Source of the DNA: Janthinobacterium sp. BJB426
Lineage (GTDB): Bacteria > Pseudomonadota > Gammaproteobacteria > Burkholderiales > Burkholderiaceae_D
Direction: 5' to 3'
DNA length: 64,000 bases
Assembly (NCBI RefSeq): GCF_002735705.1
Contig: NZ_PDZL01000015.1
Location: forward strand, 1-64,000
Every line of letters starts with the position of its first letter. Positions within the stretch are counted from its first letter, which is position 1. The translations under genes and the position numbers were made by a program. Under the pieces are notes generated by a model. The model was not told the origin of the DNA. It saw only the letters and a program-made list of their open reading frames with translations, and did not search any database. This document shows positions 55,325-63,835 of the stretch, piece by piece.

Positions 55325-56533
55325 ATGACACATGCAAAGCGACTTCAATCGTTGCTGCTCGGGCTGTCTTTGACAGCGTTTGGCATCGGGCGATGGGCCA
55401 CGGCGGCACCGGCTGCCGGTACCTATCCCGGCACCGGCGGTCCCGTGCCGTTCGAAATGAATCTGCAACCGCCGGCGACACAGATCGCCCATGAAATCTA
55501 CGATTTGCACACCCTGATGATGATCATCTGCCTGGTGATCTTCGTAGCCGTGTTCGGCGTCATGTTCTATTCCATCTTCAAGCACCGCAAGTCCCTGGGC
55601 CACAAGCCGGCCACTTTCCACGAAAGCACCACCGTCGAGATCGCCTGGACCGTCGTGCCTTTCCTGATCGTCATCGGCATGGCCCTGCCTGCCACGCGCA
55701 CCGTGGTCGGCATGAAGGATACCTCGAACGCCGACATCACCATCAAGGCCACCGGCATGCAGTGGAAATGGGGCTATGACTACCTGAAAGGCGAGGGCGA
55801 AGGCATTTCCTTCCTTTCCAACCTGGCCACGCCGCGCTCGCAAGTGGGTGCGCCTGGCGTGCCGCCGACGGAAAAACGGGGCGAAAACTACCTGATTGAA
55901 GTCGACAATGAAGTCGTCGTGCCGGTCAACAAGAAGATCCGCGTGGTGCTGACGGCCAACGACGTCATCCACGCCTGGTCCGTGCCCGCCTTTGGCGTCA
56001 AGCAGGATGCAATTCCCGGTTTCGTGCGCGACACGTGGTTCAAGGCTGACCATATTGGCACCTTCCGCGGCAATTGCGCCGAGCTGTGCGGTAAGGAGCA
56101 CGCGTTCATGCCCATCGTCGTCAAGGTTGTCTCGGCCGATGACTACAAGGCCTGGGTTGATGTAAAACAAAAGGAAATGGCGGCATTGGCCGATGATCCA
56201 AGCAAGGTGTGGACCATCGACGAATTGAAGGTCAAGGGCGAGAAAGTGTATGCGGCCAACTGCGTGGTTTGCCACCAGGCGACCGGCAAGGGCGTGCCCG
56301 GTGCGTTCGCGCCGCTGGACGGCTCGGCCGTGGTGAACGGTCCGAAAGCGGATCAGATCCACGTCTTGCTGAACGGGCAAAAGAGCGGCAAGTATCCCGC
56401 TGAAATGCCAGCCTGGAAACAGCTGTCCGACACGGAAATTGCCGCAGTGATCACTTACACGCGCAATACCTGGTCGAACAAGGCCGCAGAGAACATCGTT
56501 CAACCAGCCGAAGTCGTGGCTGCACGCAAGTAA
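55325..56533 (+). CDS. coxB: Cytochrome c oxidase subunit II with fused cytochrome c domain
   Basis: Copper-A subunit that accepts electrons from cytochrome c. The 402-residue precursor has a signal peptide (about 1-28), two transmembrane helices (about 60-80 and 100-122) and the cupredoxin domain with H-A-W-S-V-P-A-F-G-V and the Cu-A site C-A-E-L-C-G-K-E-H-A-F-M. A C-terminal class I cytochrome c domain follows with haem motif C-V-V-C-H, so this is a caa3-like fused subunit. The start at 55325 (GGGGA upstream) precedes the signal peptide; the open frame continuing upstream to 55004 is leader sequence. Confidence 0.94.
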   Translation: MTHAKRLQSLLLGLSLTAFGIGRWATAAPAAGTYPGTGGPVPFEMNLQPPATQIAHEIYDLHTLMMIICLVIFVAVFGVMFYSIFKHRKSLGHKPATFHESTTVEIAWTVVPFLIVIGMALPATRTVVGMKDTSNADITIKATGMQWKWGYDYLKGEGEGISFLSNLATPRSQVGAPGVPPTEKRGENYLIEVDNEVVVPVNKKIRVVLTANDVIHAWSVPAFGVKQDAIPGFVRDTWFKADHIGTFRGNCAELCGKEHAFMPIVVKVVSADDYKAWVDVKQKEMAALADDPSKVWTIDELKVKGEKVYAANCVVCHQATGKGVPGAFAPLDGSAVVNGPKADQIHVLLNGQKSGKYPAEMPAWKQLSDTEIAAVITYTRNTWSNKAAENIVQPAEVVAARK

Positions 56534-56546
56534 TTAGGAGCCGCAT

Positions 56547-58145
56547 ATGAGTACTAGCACGAGCACCTTGGACCACGCCGGTCACGATCACGACCATGCC
56601 CACGACCACCCGACTGGCTACCGCCGCTGGCTGTTTGCCACCAATCATAAAGATATCGGTACCTTGTACCTGTGGTTCTCGTTCATCATGTTGCTGTCGG
56701 GCGGCGTACTGGCCCTGATGATCCGTACGGAACTGTTTCACCCAGGCTTGCAATTCTTCCACCCCGAATTTTTCAATCAACTGACCACCATGCACGGCCT
56801 GGTGATGGTGTTTGGCGCCATCATGCCGGCCTTCGTCGGCTACGCCAACTGGATGATCCCGCTGCAAGTGGGCGCCTCCGACATGGCCTTTGCCCGCATG
56901 AACAACTTCTCGTTCTGGCTGCTGCCGCCGGCCGCGCTGCTGCTGGCCACGTCCTTCCTGGTGCCGGGCGGCGCCACGGCTGCCGGCTGGACCCTGTATG
57001 CGCCGCTGTCGACGCAGATGGGCCCTGGCATGGACATGGCCATTTTTGCCATGCATCTGATGGGCGCCTCGTCCATCATGGGTTCGATCAATATCATCGT
57101 TACCATCCTGAACATGCGCGCCCCTGGCATGACCCTGATGAAAATGCCGATGTTCTGCTGGACCTGGCTGATTACCGCGTATCTGTTGATCGCCGTCATG
57201 CCCGTGCTGGCCGGCGCCATTACCATGACCCTGACGGACCGCCATTTCGGCACGTCCTTCTTTAACGCGGCAGGCGGCGGCGACCCCGTCATGTACCAGC
57301 ACATCTTCTGGTTCTTCGGCCATCCCGAGGTCTACATCATGATCTTGCCGGCATTCGGCATCGTCTCGCAGATACTGCCTGCGTTTGCCCGTAAGCCCTT
57401 GTTCGGCTATGCCTCGATGGTGTACGCCACGGCGTCGATCGCGATCCTGTCCTTCATCGTCTGGGCGCACCACATGTTTACCACCGGCATGCCGGTGACC
57501 AGCCAGCTGTTCTTCATGTACGCGACCATGCTGATCGCCGTGCCGACGGGCGTGAAAGTGTTCAACTGGATCGCCACGATGTGGAAGGGTTCCATGACGT
57601 TCGAGACGCCGATGCTGTTCTCGGTGGGCTTCATCTTCGTGTTTACCATGGGCGGCTTCACGGGCCTGATCCTGGCCGTCACGCCGATCGACATCCAGTT
57701 GCAGGATACCTATTATGTGGTGGCGCATTTCCACTACGTGCTGGTGGCCGGTTCGCTGTTTGCCCTGTTCGCCGGCTTCTACTACTGGTCGCCGAAATGG
57801 ACGGGCCACATGTACAACGAGACGCGCGGCAAGATCCACTTCTGGCTGTCGCTGATCACGTTCAACGTGACCTTCTTCCCGATGCACTTCCTGGGCCTGG
57901 CCGGCATGCCGCGCCGCTACGCCGACTATCCGGCGCAGTTCACCGACTTCAACATGATCGCCTCGATCGGCGGCTTCGGTTTTGGCCTGATGCAGGTGTA
58001 CTTCCTGTTCTTCGTGGTCTTGCCGACCATCCGCGGCGGCAAGGCTGCGCCAGCGAAACCATGGGAAGGTGCGGAAGGCCTGGAATGGACCGTGCCGAGC
58101 CCGGCGCCTTTCCACACGTTTGAAACGCCGCCGACAGTGAAATAA
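56547..58145 (+). CDS. ctaD: Cytochrome c oxidase subunit I
   Basis: Catalytic subunit of the aa3-type oxidase, 532 residues with twelve transmembrane helices. Haem and copper ligands are in recognisable blocks: [20 protein letters not shown] (Cu-B His and cross-linked Tyr), W-A-H-H-M-F-T-T-G (Cu-B His pair) and V-V-A-H-F-H-Y-V-L (haem ligands). The K- and D-channel residues appear present. The N-terminus has an unusual His/Asp-rich extension (H-D-H-D-H-A-H-D-H at about 12-20), which may bind copper. It follows coxB by 13 bp. Confidence 0.97.
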   Translation: MSTSTSTLDHAGHDHDHAHDHPTGYRRWLFATNHKDIGTLYLWFSFIMLLSGGVLALMIRTELFHPGLQFFHPEFFNQLTTMHGLVMVFGAIMPAFVGYANWMIPLQVGASDMAFARMNNFSFWLLPPAALLLATSFLVPGGATAAGWTLYAPLSTQMGPGMDMAIFAMHLMGASSIMGSINIIVTILNMRAPGMTLMKMPMFCWTWLITAYLLIAVMPVLAGAITMTLTDRHFGTSFFNAAGGGDPVMYQHIFWFFGHPEVYIMILPAFGIVSQILPAFARKPLFGYASMVYATASIAILSFIVWAHHMFTTGMPVTSQLFFMYATMLIAVPTGVKVFNWIATMWKGSMTFETPMLFSVGFIFVFTMGGFTGLILAVTPIDIQLQDTYYVVAHFHYVLVAGSLFALFAGFYYWSPKWTGHMYNETRGKIHFWLSLITFNVTFFPMHFLGLAGMPRRYADYPAQFTDFNMIASIGGFGFGLMQVYFLFFVVLPTIRGGKAAPAKPWEGAEGLEWTVPSPAPFHTFETPPTVK

Positions 58146-58198
58146 TGGGTATCCCGGGCCGGCGTGTTGCGCGGCCCGTCTTGAATAAAGTGCCTGTC

Positions 58199-58315
58199 AT
58201 GACCGAAGTGAAAACTGAGCGTAAAAAACCGAACAACCTGCGTACCGGGCTGATATTGGGGGCCCTGGCGGCCTTCTTCTTCCTGTCCGTGTTCGTCAAG
58301 CGCATGTGGCTCTGA
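58199..58315 (+). CDS. Cytochrome oxidase small assembly protein, 38 residues
   Basis: A very short gene between ctaD and ctaG. The peptide begins M-T-E-V-K-T-E-R-K-K-P-N-N-L-R-T, then has one hydrophobic helix (L-I-L-G-A-L-A-A-F-F-F-L-S-V-F-V) and ends K-R-M-W-L. A basic N-R-T-type N-terminus plus a single membrane helix at this position matches the tiny assembly proteins annotated in cytochrome oxidase operons of Burkholderiales. The frame is open from an ATG at 58145 overlapping the ctaD stop, but the ATG at 58199 starts the family-like part. The stop is one base before the ctaG start. Confidence 0.75.
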   Translation: MTEVKTERKKPNNLRTGLILGALAAFFFLSVFVKRMWL

Positions 58316-58316
58316 C

Positions 58317-58889
58317 GTGACGACGCCCCACCAACAGGAAACACGCGGCCTGAACCGCAAGATGCTGGGCAAGCTGATCGTCATTGCCGTCCTGATGTTT
58401 GGCTTTGGTTATGCCCTGATTCCCGTCTACAAGCAGATTTGCGAAGTGATGGGCATCAACGTGCTGACGCAAAAAGATGGCACGGTAGCTTACGACAACA
58501 ATACGCAGGTTGACACGACGCGCAGCATCACCGTCGAGTTCGACGGCAATGCGCAGGGGCCATGGCGCTTCCGTCCGACCGTGTCGAGCATGCAGGTGCA
58601 TCCGGGCGAACTGGTGACCGTCATGTATGAAGTGGTCAACACGCAAAACCGCGTCGTCAATGCGCAAGCCATTCCCAGCTACGCGCCGCAGAGCGCCACG
58701 CCGCATTTCAAGAAGGTCGAGTGCTTCTGCTTCAAGCAGCAGACCTTGAAACCCCACGAGGCGCGGCAGATGCCGGTGGTGTTCTTCCTCGATCCGGCCC
58801 TGCCGAAAGAGGTGAAAACCATCACCCTGTCGTACACGTTTTTCGAGATTGCCGGTCTGAGCCAGGCTCAGACGCCGGCCGTCCAATAG
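58317..58889 (+). CDS. ctaG: Cytochrome c oxidase assembly protein CtaG/Cox11
   Basis: Membrane-anchored copper chaperone delivering copper to the Cu-B site of subunit I. The 190 residues have an N-terminal signal-anchor (about 17-37) and a periplasmic immunoglobulin-like domain. The copper-binding C-F-C-F motif appears in V-E-C-F-C-F-K-Q-Q, with F-D-G-N-A-Q-G-P-W-R-F and P-V-V-F-F-L-D-P as further Cox11 signatures. It begins with a GTG one base after the small assembly gene stop, so the start is supported by coupling and not by an independent ribosome-binding site. Confidence 0.93.
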   Translation: MTTPHQQETRGLNRKMLGKLIVIAVLMFGFGYALIPVYKQICEVMGINVLTQKDGTVAYDNNTQVDTTRSITVEFDGNAQGPWRFRPTVSSMQVHPGELVTVMYEVVNTQNRVVNAQAIPSYAPQSATPHFKKVECFCFKQQTLKPHEARQMPVVFFLDPALPKEVKTITLSYTFFEIAGLSQAQTPAVQ

Positions 58890-58898
58890 GAGAGTGTC

Positions 58899-59105
58899 AT
58901 GGGCGAATCCAAGCAGCCTGAAAAAGCGTCGTTCCTGTATTCGCTGCGCGCCGTCGTGTGGTCATTCACGGGTCTGCGCCGCAAGAGCGATTTCGACACG
59001 GATTCGGCCAAGCTTAACCCCGTGCACATCGTCATCGCCGGCTTCCTGGTGGTGGCTTGCCTGATCGGCATCCTGATTTCAATTGTTAAATTCGTCGTTT
59101 TATAA
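58899..59105 (+). CDS. DUF2970 family membrane protein
   Basis: A 68-residue protein with a basic N-terminal half (V-V-W-S-F-T-G-L-R-R-K-S-D-F-D) and one C-terminal transmembrane helix (about 42-66). This matches DUF2970, a small betaproteobacterial family almost always found between ctaG and coxC in cytochrome oxidase operons. It may be an assembly factor or an accessory subunit, but no function is established. AGGAG precedes the ATG, 9 bp after ctaG. Confidence 0.85.
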   Translation: MGESKQPEKASFLYSLRAVVWSFTGLRRKSDFDTDSAKLNPVHIVIAGFLVVACLIGILISIVKFVVL

Positions 59106-59145
59106 ATTATAAAAAACCACCCTATAAGTTTTTGAGGAGATGATG

Positions 59146-60006
59146 ATGAGTTCCAACCACGCCGCCGTACCTTATTATTTCGTGCCCGGCCCGTCGCGCT
59201 GGCCCATGCTGGGCGGCGCCAGCCTGCTGCTGACCATGATCGGCGCCTCGGCCTGGGTCAACGACGTCTCCTGGGGCCCGTACGTGAATTACCTGGGCAT
59301 CGCCGGCATCCTGCTGGTGCTGTATTTCTGGTTCGGCGACGCCATCAGCGAATCGGAGCAGGGCCTGTACAGCGAGCGCATCGACCACTCCTTCCGCTGG
59401 AGCATGAGCTGGTTTATCTTTTCGGAAGTCATGTTCTTCGCCGCTTTCTTCGGCGCCCTGTTCTATGCGCGCAGCATCTCCATGCCGTGGCTGGCCGACC
59501 TGGACCACAAGGTGATCTGGCCCGATTTCGCCGCCCACTGGGGCAATACGGGCCCGGCCGGCACGGTGCAGGAATTTACCACCATGACACCGTTCTGGAT
59601 TCCGACCATCAATACGGCCTTGCTGCTGCTGTCGGGCGTCACCTTGACCATCTCGCACCACGCGCTGCGCGCCGGTCACCGCGGCATGACTGCCCTGTTC
59701 CTGTTCGCCACGATTTTGCTGGGCGCCATCTTCATGGGCTTCCAGGTGTATGAATACGTGCACGCCTACAGCGAACTGAACTTGAAATTGACGTCCGGCA
59801 TCTACGGCGCCACCTTCTTCATGCTGACGGGCTTCCACGGCTTCCACGTGACCCTGGGCGCCATCATGCTGTCCGTCATCCTGTACCGCGTGCTGAAAGG
59901 CCACTTCACGCCCGATCACCACTTCGGCTTCGAAGGCGCCGCCTGGTACTGGCACTTTGTCGACGTCGTCTGGCTGGGCCTGTACGTGGTCGTGTATTGG
60001 TTATAA
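59146..60006 (+). CDS. coxC: Cytochrome c oxidase subunit III
   Basis: Seven-helix subunit III of the aa3 oxidase, 286 residues. Family signatures include the N-terminal Y-Y-F-V-P-G-P-S-R-W-P, F-S-E-V-M-F-F-A-A-F-F-G-A-L-F-Y, S-H-H-A-L-R-A-G and G-F-H-G-F-H-V-T-L-G, ending W-Y-W-H-F-V-D-V-V-W-L. Three tandem ATG codons occur at 59140, 59143 and 59146; the AGGAG at 59135-59139 abuts the first and sits 6 bases from the third, so 59146 is preferred. A strong terminator follows 45 bp after the stop. Confidence 0.95.
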   Translation: MSSNHAAVPYYFVPGPSRWPMLGGASLLLTMIGASAWVNDVSWGPYVNYLGIAGILLVLYFWFGDAISESEQGLYSERIDHSFRWSMSWFIFSEVMFFAAFFGALFYARSISMPWLADLDHKVIWPDFAAHWGNTGPAGTVQEFTTMTPFWIPTINTALLLLSGVTLTISHHALRAGHRGMTALFLFATILLGAIFMGFQVYEYVHAYSELNLKLTSGIYGATFFMLTGFHGFHVTLGAIMLSVILYRVLKGHFTPDHHFGFEGAAWYWHFVDVVWLGLYVVVYWL

Positions 60007-60050
60007 TGGCGGGGCAGGGCGCGCGTGGTTGAAGGGCGCGCCGGCACCAT

Positions 60051-60090
60051 AAAAAAAGCCGTACCGGGAGATCCTGGGTACGGCTTTTTT
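60051..60090. terminator. Bidirectional rho-independent terminator
   Basis: An 8-bp stem (60058-60065 with 60077-60084) is flanked by A7 and T6 tracts. It ends the coxB-coxC transcript and that of the converging twin-transmembrane gene. Confidence 0.92.
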
Positions 60091-60129
60091 CTTAGTGTGA
60101 AGAATTTGCCAATCAGGCAATGTCGGGCC

Positions 60130-60330
60130 CTAATGAATTCCCGTCGGCTGGATATAGCCCAGCTTGTGCGCCAGCAGGATCAGTAAAAACAGGGTGATCG
60201 ACAAGCCCACGCGCAGGGCCAGCGCCTGCACGGTGCGGTTGCTCTTGCCCTTGTCGCGCATGAGGAAGAACAGGGCCGAGCCCAGGCTGCCCAGGATCAG
60301 GATGAAGGCAATGGCAACGAGGATTTTCAT
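60130..60330 (-). CDS. Twin-transmembrane protein (DUF2909-like)
   Basis: A 66-residue membrane protein made of two hydrophobic helices (about 2-24 and 36-58) joined by a basic loop (M-R-D-K-G-K-S-N-R-T), ending Y-I-Q-P-T-G-I-H. It resembles the DUF2909 twin-transmembrane proteins that lie within cytochrome oxidase loci of betaproteobacteria, oriented opposite to the oxidase genes as here. The ATG at 60330 begins the first helix; the frame upstream to 60384 overlaps the SURF1 start and is rejected. Function unknown. Confidence 0.82.
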   Translation of the reverse strand: MKILVAIAFILILGSLGSALFFLMRDKGKSNRTVQALALRVGLSITLFLLILLAHKLGYIQPTGIH

Positions 60331-60366
60331 GGATGGTAGCGCCAGGCTTGAGGAGGTTTCATTGTA

Positions 60367-61131
60367 ATGCGTATCCGCTTCCATTTTAGATGGATTCCAT
60401 TTGTTGTAATGCTGCTACTGGTGGCCCTGGGCGTGTCGCTGGCGCAATGGCAGCAGCGCCGTGGCGACGAGAAAGTCGCCCGTGCCGCCCGGCTGGAAGC
60501 TGGCAACCAGGCCGCGCCGCTGGCATTGAGCGCCGCCCCCATGCTGCCGGCCGACGCGCAGGCGATCGAGTATCGCCGCGTCACCGTGACGGGCCGCTTT
60601 GTGCCCGCCTGGACGGTGTACCTGGATAACCGTCCTTACAAGGGCCAGGCAGGTTTCCACGTGCTCACGCCATTTCAGATCGATGGCTCCCCCATGCACG
60701 TGCTGGTGGCGCAGGGCTGGCTGCCGCGCAACAATGCCGAGCGCACGCGCATTCCCGACTACGTTACACCGGCTGGCACAGTGACGATTTCCGGCATCGC
60801 GCGCCTGAACGCGGGCCATGTGATGGAGCTGGGCACGGCGCCGCCCCTGGCACCGCACGCCATCGTGCAGAATGCCGATATTGGCCAGCTGGCCCAGGCC
60901 AGCGGCCTGGCCTTGCAACCTTTCATCCTCGAACAAACAGTCAATCCAGTCAATCCAGTCGATTCAGCAGCGGTGCCAGCATCCAGCCAGCTTCCCGTGC
61001 GCGACTGGCCGGCGCCCGACCTGGGCGTCGACAAGCACCGCGGCTATGCCTTCCAGTGGTACGCACTGGCACTGATGGCTTTTTTATTTTTTGTCTTTAC
61101 AGGATTTCGACGTGCAAACAAACAACCCTGA
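60367..61131 (+). CDS. SURF1 family cytochrome oxidase assembly protein
   Basis: Assembly factor for haem a insertion into subunit I, 254 residues. It has the usual two-helix layout: an N-terminal helix (about 8-27) ending in L-A-Q-W-Q-Q-R-R and a C-terminal helix (about 226-246) near Y-A-F-Q-W-Y-A-L-A. The periplasmic domain between them has V-T-G-R-F-V, V-Y-L-D-N-R-P-Y-K-G-Q-A-G-F-H-V-L-T-P and V-A-Q-G-W-L-P-R. A 9-bp direct repeat near 60940-60965 encodes V-N-P-V-N-P-V-D and probably marks a variable loop. The next gene starts inside its 3' end. Confidence 0.9.
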   Translation: MRIRFHFRWIPFVVMLLLVALGVSLAQWQQRRGDEKVARAARLEAGNQAAPLALSAAPMLPADAQAIEYRRVTVTGRFVPAWTVYLDNRPYKGQAGFHVLTPFQIDGSPMHVLVAQGWLPRNNAERTRIPDYVTPAGTVTISGIARLNAGHVMELGTAPPLAPHAIVQNADIGQLAQASGLALQPFILEQTVNPVNPVDSAAVPASSQLPVRDWPAPDLGVDKHRGYAFQWYALALMAFLFFVFTGFRRANKQP

Positions 61132-61741
61132 CGCAACGCAAGACAGCAGCAATAAACAGGCACAGAATACGGGACGGTGGAAATTGCTGGCCGTCGTGGC
61201 CGTGTGCGCCTTTCCCATCATCGCTTCGTATTTCACGTATTACATCATCAAGCCCACGGGCCGCAACAATTACGGCGCCCTGATCGATCCCCGTTTGCAT
61301 CCGATACCGGAAGCCCAGCTGCAGGTGACGGAACTCGATGGCAAGGCGTCACCGCTGGCCCAGTTCAAGGGCAAGTGGGTGCTGCTGCAAACGGGGCCAT
61401 CCGACTGCCAGGAAGCATGCAAGAAGCAATTGTTTGACATGCAACAACTGCGCCTCATGCAGGGCAAGGAGCGCGAACGCCTGGAACGGGTCTGGCTGGT
61501 GACGGACGCCCAGCCGCTTGACACCCTGGTGATGCGCGAATTCGATGGCACCAGCATGCTGCGCGTGAATAACGATGCCTTGAAAGCCTGGCTGCCCGTG
61601 GAGCCGGGTGGCAAGACCAGCGACCATTTCTACCTGATCGATCCGCTGGGCAATCTGATGATGCGCTTCCCGAAGGATGCGGACCCGAACAAGATCAAGA
61701 AAGACATCGCCAAGCTGCTCAAAGCTTCGGCGATCGGTTGA
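61112..61741 (+). CDS. SCO/thioredoxin-like membrane protein of the oxidase locus
   Basis: A 209-residue membrane-anchored protein with one helix at about 25-45 and a periplasmic thioredoxin-like domain (K-G-K-W-V-L-L-Q-T-G-P-S-D-C-Q-E-A-C-K-K-Q-L). The C-x3-C in S-D-C-Q-E-A-C parallels the copper-binding C-x3-C of SCO proteins, and Y-L-I-D-P-L-G-N-L matches the later SCO strand, but the SCO His ligand is not obvious (H-F-Y in S-D-H-F-Y may serve). Start chosen at GTG 61112 with AGGA 7 bases upstream; the TTG at 61091 lacks a site. It overlaps SURF1 by 20 bp. Confidence 0.82.
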   Translation: MQTNNPDATQDSSNKQAQNTGRWKLLAVVAVCAFPIIASYFTYYIIKPTGRNNYGALIDPRLHPIPEAQLQVTELDGKASPLAQFKGKWVLLQTGPSDCQEACKKQLFDMQQLRLMQGKERERLERVWLVTDAQPLDTLVMREFDGTSMLRVNNDALKAWLPVEPGGKTSDHFYLIDPLGNLMMRFPKDADPNKIKKDIAKLLKASAIG

Positions 61742-61750
61742 GGAGTCTGC

Positions 61751-62935
61751 ATGCCGACGATGCATCTCTCCGCGCTGGCCCAGCTGGGTCTGACTGGTTT
61801 GCTGGTGGCGCTGCTGCCGCTGACCATGGTCTGGGTGTCCGCGGACGCCAATAAATACCGCAAGCTCGTGTGGATCGCCGTCTTCCTGACGGTCGACCTG
61901 ATCATGTTTGGCGGATTTACGCGCCTGTCCGATTCCGGCCTGGGCTGTCCTGACTGGCCAGGTTGTTATGGTTCTGCCAATCCCTTCCTCGCGCACGAAC
62001 ACATCGTGGCGGCGGAAACCCTGATGCCGACGGGCCCGGTGACGGTGGTGAAAGCGTGGATCGAAATGACGCACCGCTACCTGGCCATGGCCATTGGCGT
62101 CTTGATCGTGGCGATGATGGTGCAGGCGTGGCGCCAGTGGCGTAAAAGCAAACGCGCGGAATTCGCGCCCACGCTGCCGACGGCGCTGTTCCTGTTCGTC
62201 TGCCTGCAGGGTGCGTTCGGCGCCTGGACCGTTACCTTGAAGTTGCAACCGGTGATCGTCACCATCCATTTGTTGCTGGGCATGGGCTTGCTGGCCATGC
62301 TGACGTGGCTGGGCGGGCGCCAGGACCATGCCGTCCAACCCGTGCTGCGCGCCGATGCGGAAGAGTCCGTGCTGCGCCCCGTGCGTGCGCTGGCCATTTT
62401 TTCGCTGGTGCTGTTGACCGTGCAGATCGCGCTGGGCGGCTGGGTGAGCACCAACTACGCCACCCTGGCCTGCACGGATTTCCCCCTGTGCGGCGGCAAG
62501 GTGATTCCGGAGATGGATTTCGAGCATGGTTTCCATCTGTGGCGCGAACTGGGCAAGACGGCCGCCGGCCACTATTTGCCGTTTTCCGCGCTGACGGCCA
62601 TCCACTGGGTGCACCGCAATTTCGCCTTCATCGTGGCAGCCGGCGTCGGCTATACCGTGTTTCGCGCGTGGAAGCTGCCGTCCTTGCGCGGCACGGCACG
62701 CTGGGTGGCGCTGGTGCTGACCCTGCAAGCGGCCACGGGCCTGGCGACCATCTACCTGAGCTGGCCCTTGTCGATTGCCGTCATGCATAACGGCGGGGCG
62801 GCGCTGCTCGTGTTATTGCTGACCATGTTAAACTACAAGGCTAAATTCCAACTCGATGTTGCGCGCAATGTTAAGCGCGCTTGCGCCTCCGCGCCAGTGC
62901 CCTCGGCACCAGCCAGTCCTTCCCGTATCGCATAA
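61751..62935 (+). CDS. ctaA: Haem A synthase (COX15/CtaA)
   Basis: Oxidises the C8 methyl of haem O to a formyl group. The 394-residue protein has about eight transmembrane helices in two four-helix halves and the conserved haem-binding histidines in A-H-E-H-I-V-A-A-E, E-M-T-H-R-Y-L-A, V-T-I-H-L-L-L-G and I-H-W-V-H-R-N-F. F-G-G-F-T-R-L-S-D-S-G-L-G-C-P-D-W-P-G-C-Y-G is the family signature with the periplasmic cysteine pair. The C-terminal about 30 residues are polar and variable. GAGGAG precedes the ATG, 9 bp after the previous gene. Confidence 0.94.
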   Translation: MPTMHLSALAQLGLTGLLVALLPLTMVWVSADANKYRKLVWIAVFLTVDLIMFGGFTRLSDSGLGCPDWPGCYGSANPFLAHEHIVAAETLMPTGPVTVVKAWIEMTHRYLAMAIGVLIVAMMVQAWRQWRKSKRAEFAPTLPTALFLFVCLQGAFGAWTVTLKLQPVIVTIHLLLGMGLLAMLTWLGGRQDHAVQPVLRADAEESVLRPVRALAIFSLVLLTVQIALGGWVSTNYATLACTDFPLCGGKVIPEMDFEHGFHLWRELGKTAAGHYLPFSALTAIHWVHRNFAFIVAAGVGYTVFRAWKLPSLRGTARWVALVLTLQAATGLATIYLSWPLSIAVMHNGGAALLVLLLTMLNYKAKFQLDVARNVKRACASAPVPSAPASPSRIA

Positions 62936-63835
62936 ATGACTACTCAGACCATCAGCCGTAAACCATCCCCCCGCATCGCCCAGTATTGGGCGCTGACCAA
63001 GCCCCGCGTGACGCAACTGGCCGTGTTTTGCGCCGTCATCGGCATGTTCCTGGCCAGCGAGGAGTTGCCGGACTGGCATGCGGTGGTGTTCGGCACCATC
63101 GGCATCTGGCTGCTGGCCGGTGCTGCGTTTGCCGTCAATTGCCTGGCCGAGCGCGAAATCGATGCGCGTATGGCCCGCACGGCGCGCCGCCCGATGGCCA
63201 TGGGCGACATCTCCGTCAAGCAGACGGTGGTGTTCGCGCTGGTGATCGGCGGCCTGGGCATGGCGATTCTGTACCACCTCGTCAATCCGCTGACCATGTG
63301 GCTGACCTTTGTCACCTTTGTCGGCTACGCCCTGATCTACACCATGGTGCTCAAACCCGCTACGCCGCAAAACATCGTCATCGGCGGTCTGTCCGGCGCC
63401 ATGCCGCCCGCGCTGGGCTGGGCCGCCGTCGCCAACGACGTGCCGATGCAGGCGTGGCTGCTGGTCCTGATCATTTTTGTGTGGACGCCGCCGCATTTTT
63501 GGGCCCTGGCCATGTACCGCCGCGATGATTACGCGCGCTCGGGCTTGCCCATGCTGCCCGTCACGCACGGCTTGAAATTCACGCAATTTCACGTCTGGCT
63601 GTACTCGATCGCGCTGGCCGCCACCACCTTGCTGCCGTACGCCGTGCGCATGAGCGGCCTGATCTACCTGGCTTCGGCCGTGGTGCTCAACGCCGGCTTC
63701 CTGTACTACGCGTGGAAGATGTACCGCCACTACACGGACTTGATCGCGCGCAAAGCCTTTACGTTTTCCATCATCTACCTGGCCTTGCTGTTCGCGGCAT
63801 TGCTGGTCGACCACTACATTCCCCTCGGCACATGA
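62936..63835 (+). CDS. ctaB: Haem O synthase (protoheme IX farnesyltransferase)
   Basis: UbiA-superfamily enzyme that attaches farnesyl diphosphate to haem B. The 299-residue protein has nine transmembrane helices and the signatures L-T-K-P-R-V-T-Q-L near the N-terminus, [12 protein letters not shown]-x-R-T (first Asp-rich equivalent), Y-T-M-V-L-K and [15 protein letters not shown]. The start codon directly follows the ctaA stop. Its farnesyl substrate is the product of ispA earlier in the window. Confidence 0.95.
   Translation: MTTQTISRKPSPRIAQYWALTKPRVTQLAVFCAVIGMFLASEELPDWHAVVFGTIGIWLLAGAAFAVNCLAEREIDARMARTARRPMAMGDISVKQTVVFALVIGGLGMAILYHLVNPLTMWLTFVTFVGYALIYTMVLKPATPQNIVIGGLSGAMPPALGWAAVANDVPMQAWLLVLIIFVWTPPHFWALAMYRRDDYARSGLPMLPVTHGLKFTQFHVWLYSIALAATTLLPYAVRMSGLIYLASAVVLNAGFLYYAWKMYRHYTDLIARKAFTFSIIYLALLFAALLVDHYIPLGT

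Noticed and set aside
56451-58115. 554-codon open frame antisense to ctaD
   Set aside because: Shadow of subunit I; composition is His/Arg/Gly-rich with no domains.
60938-60968. Short tandem 9-bp repeat in the SURF1 gene considered as a repeat array
   Set aside because: Only two to three units inside a coding frame (V-N-P-V-N-P-V-D); it is a local slippage loop, not a CRISPR or regulatory array.
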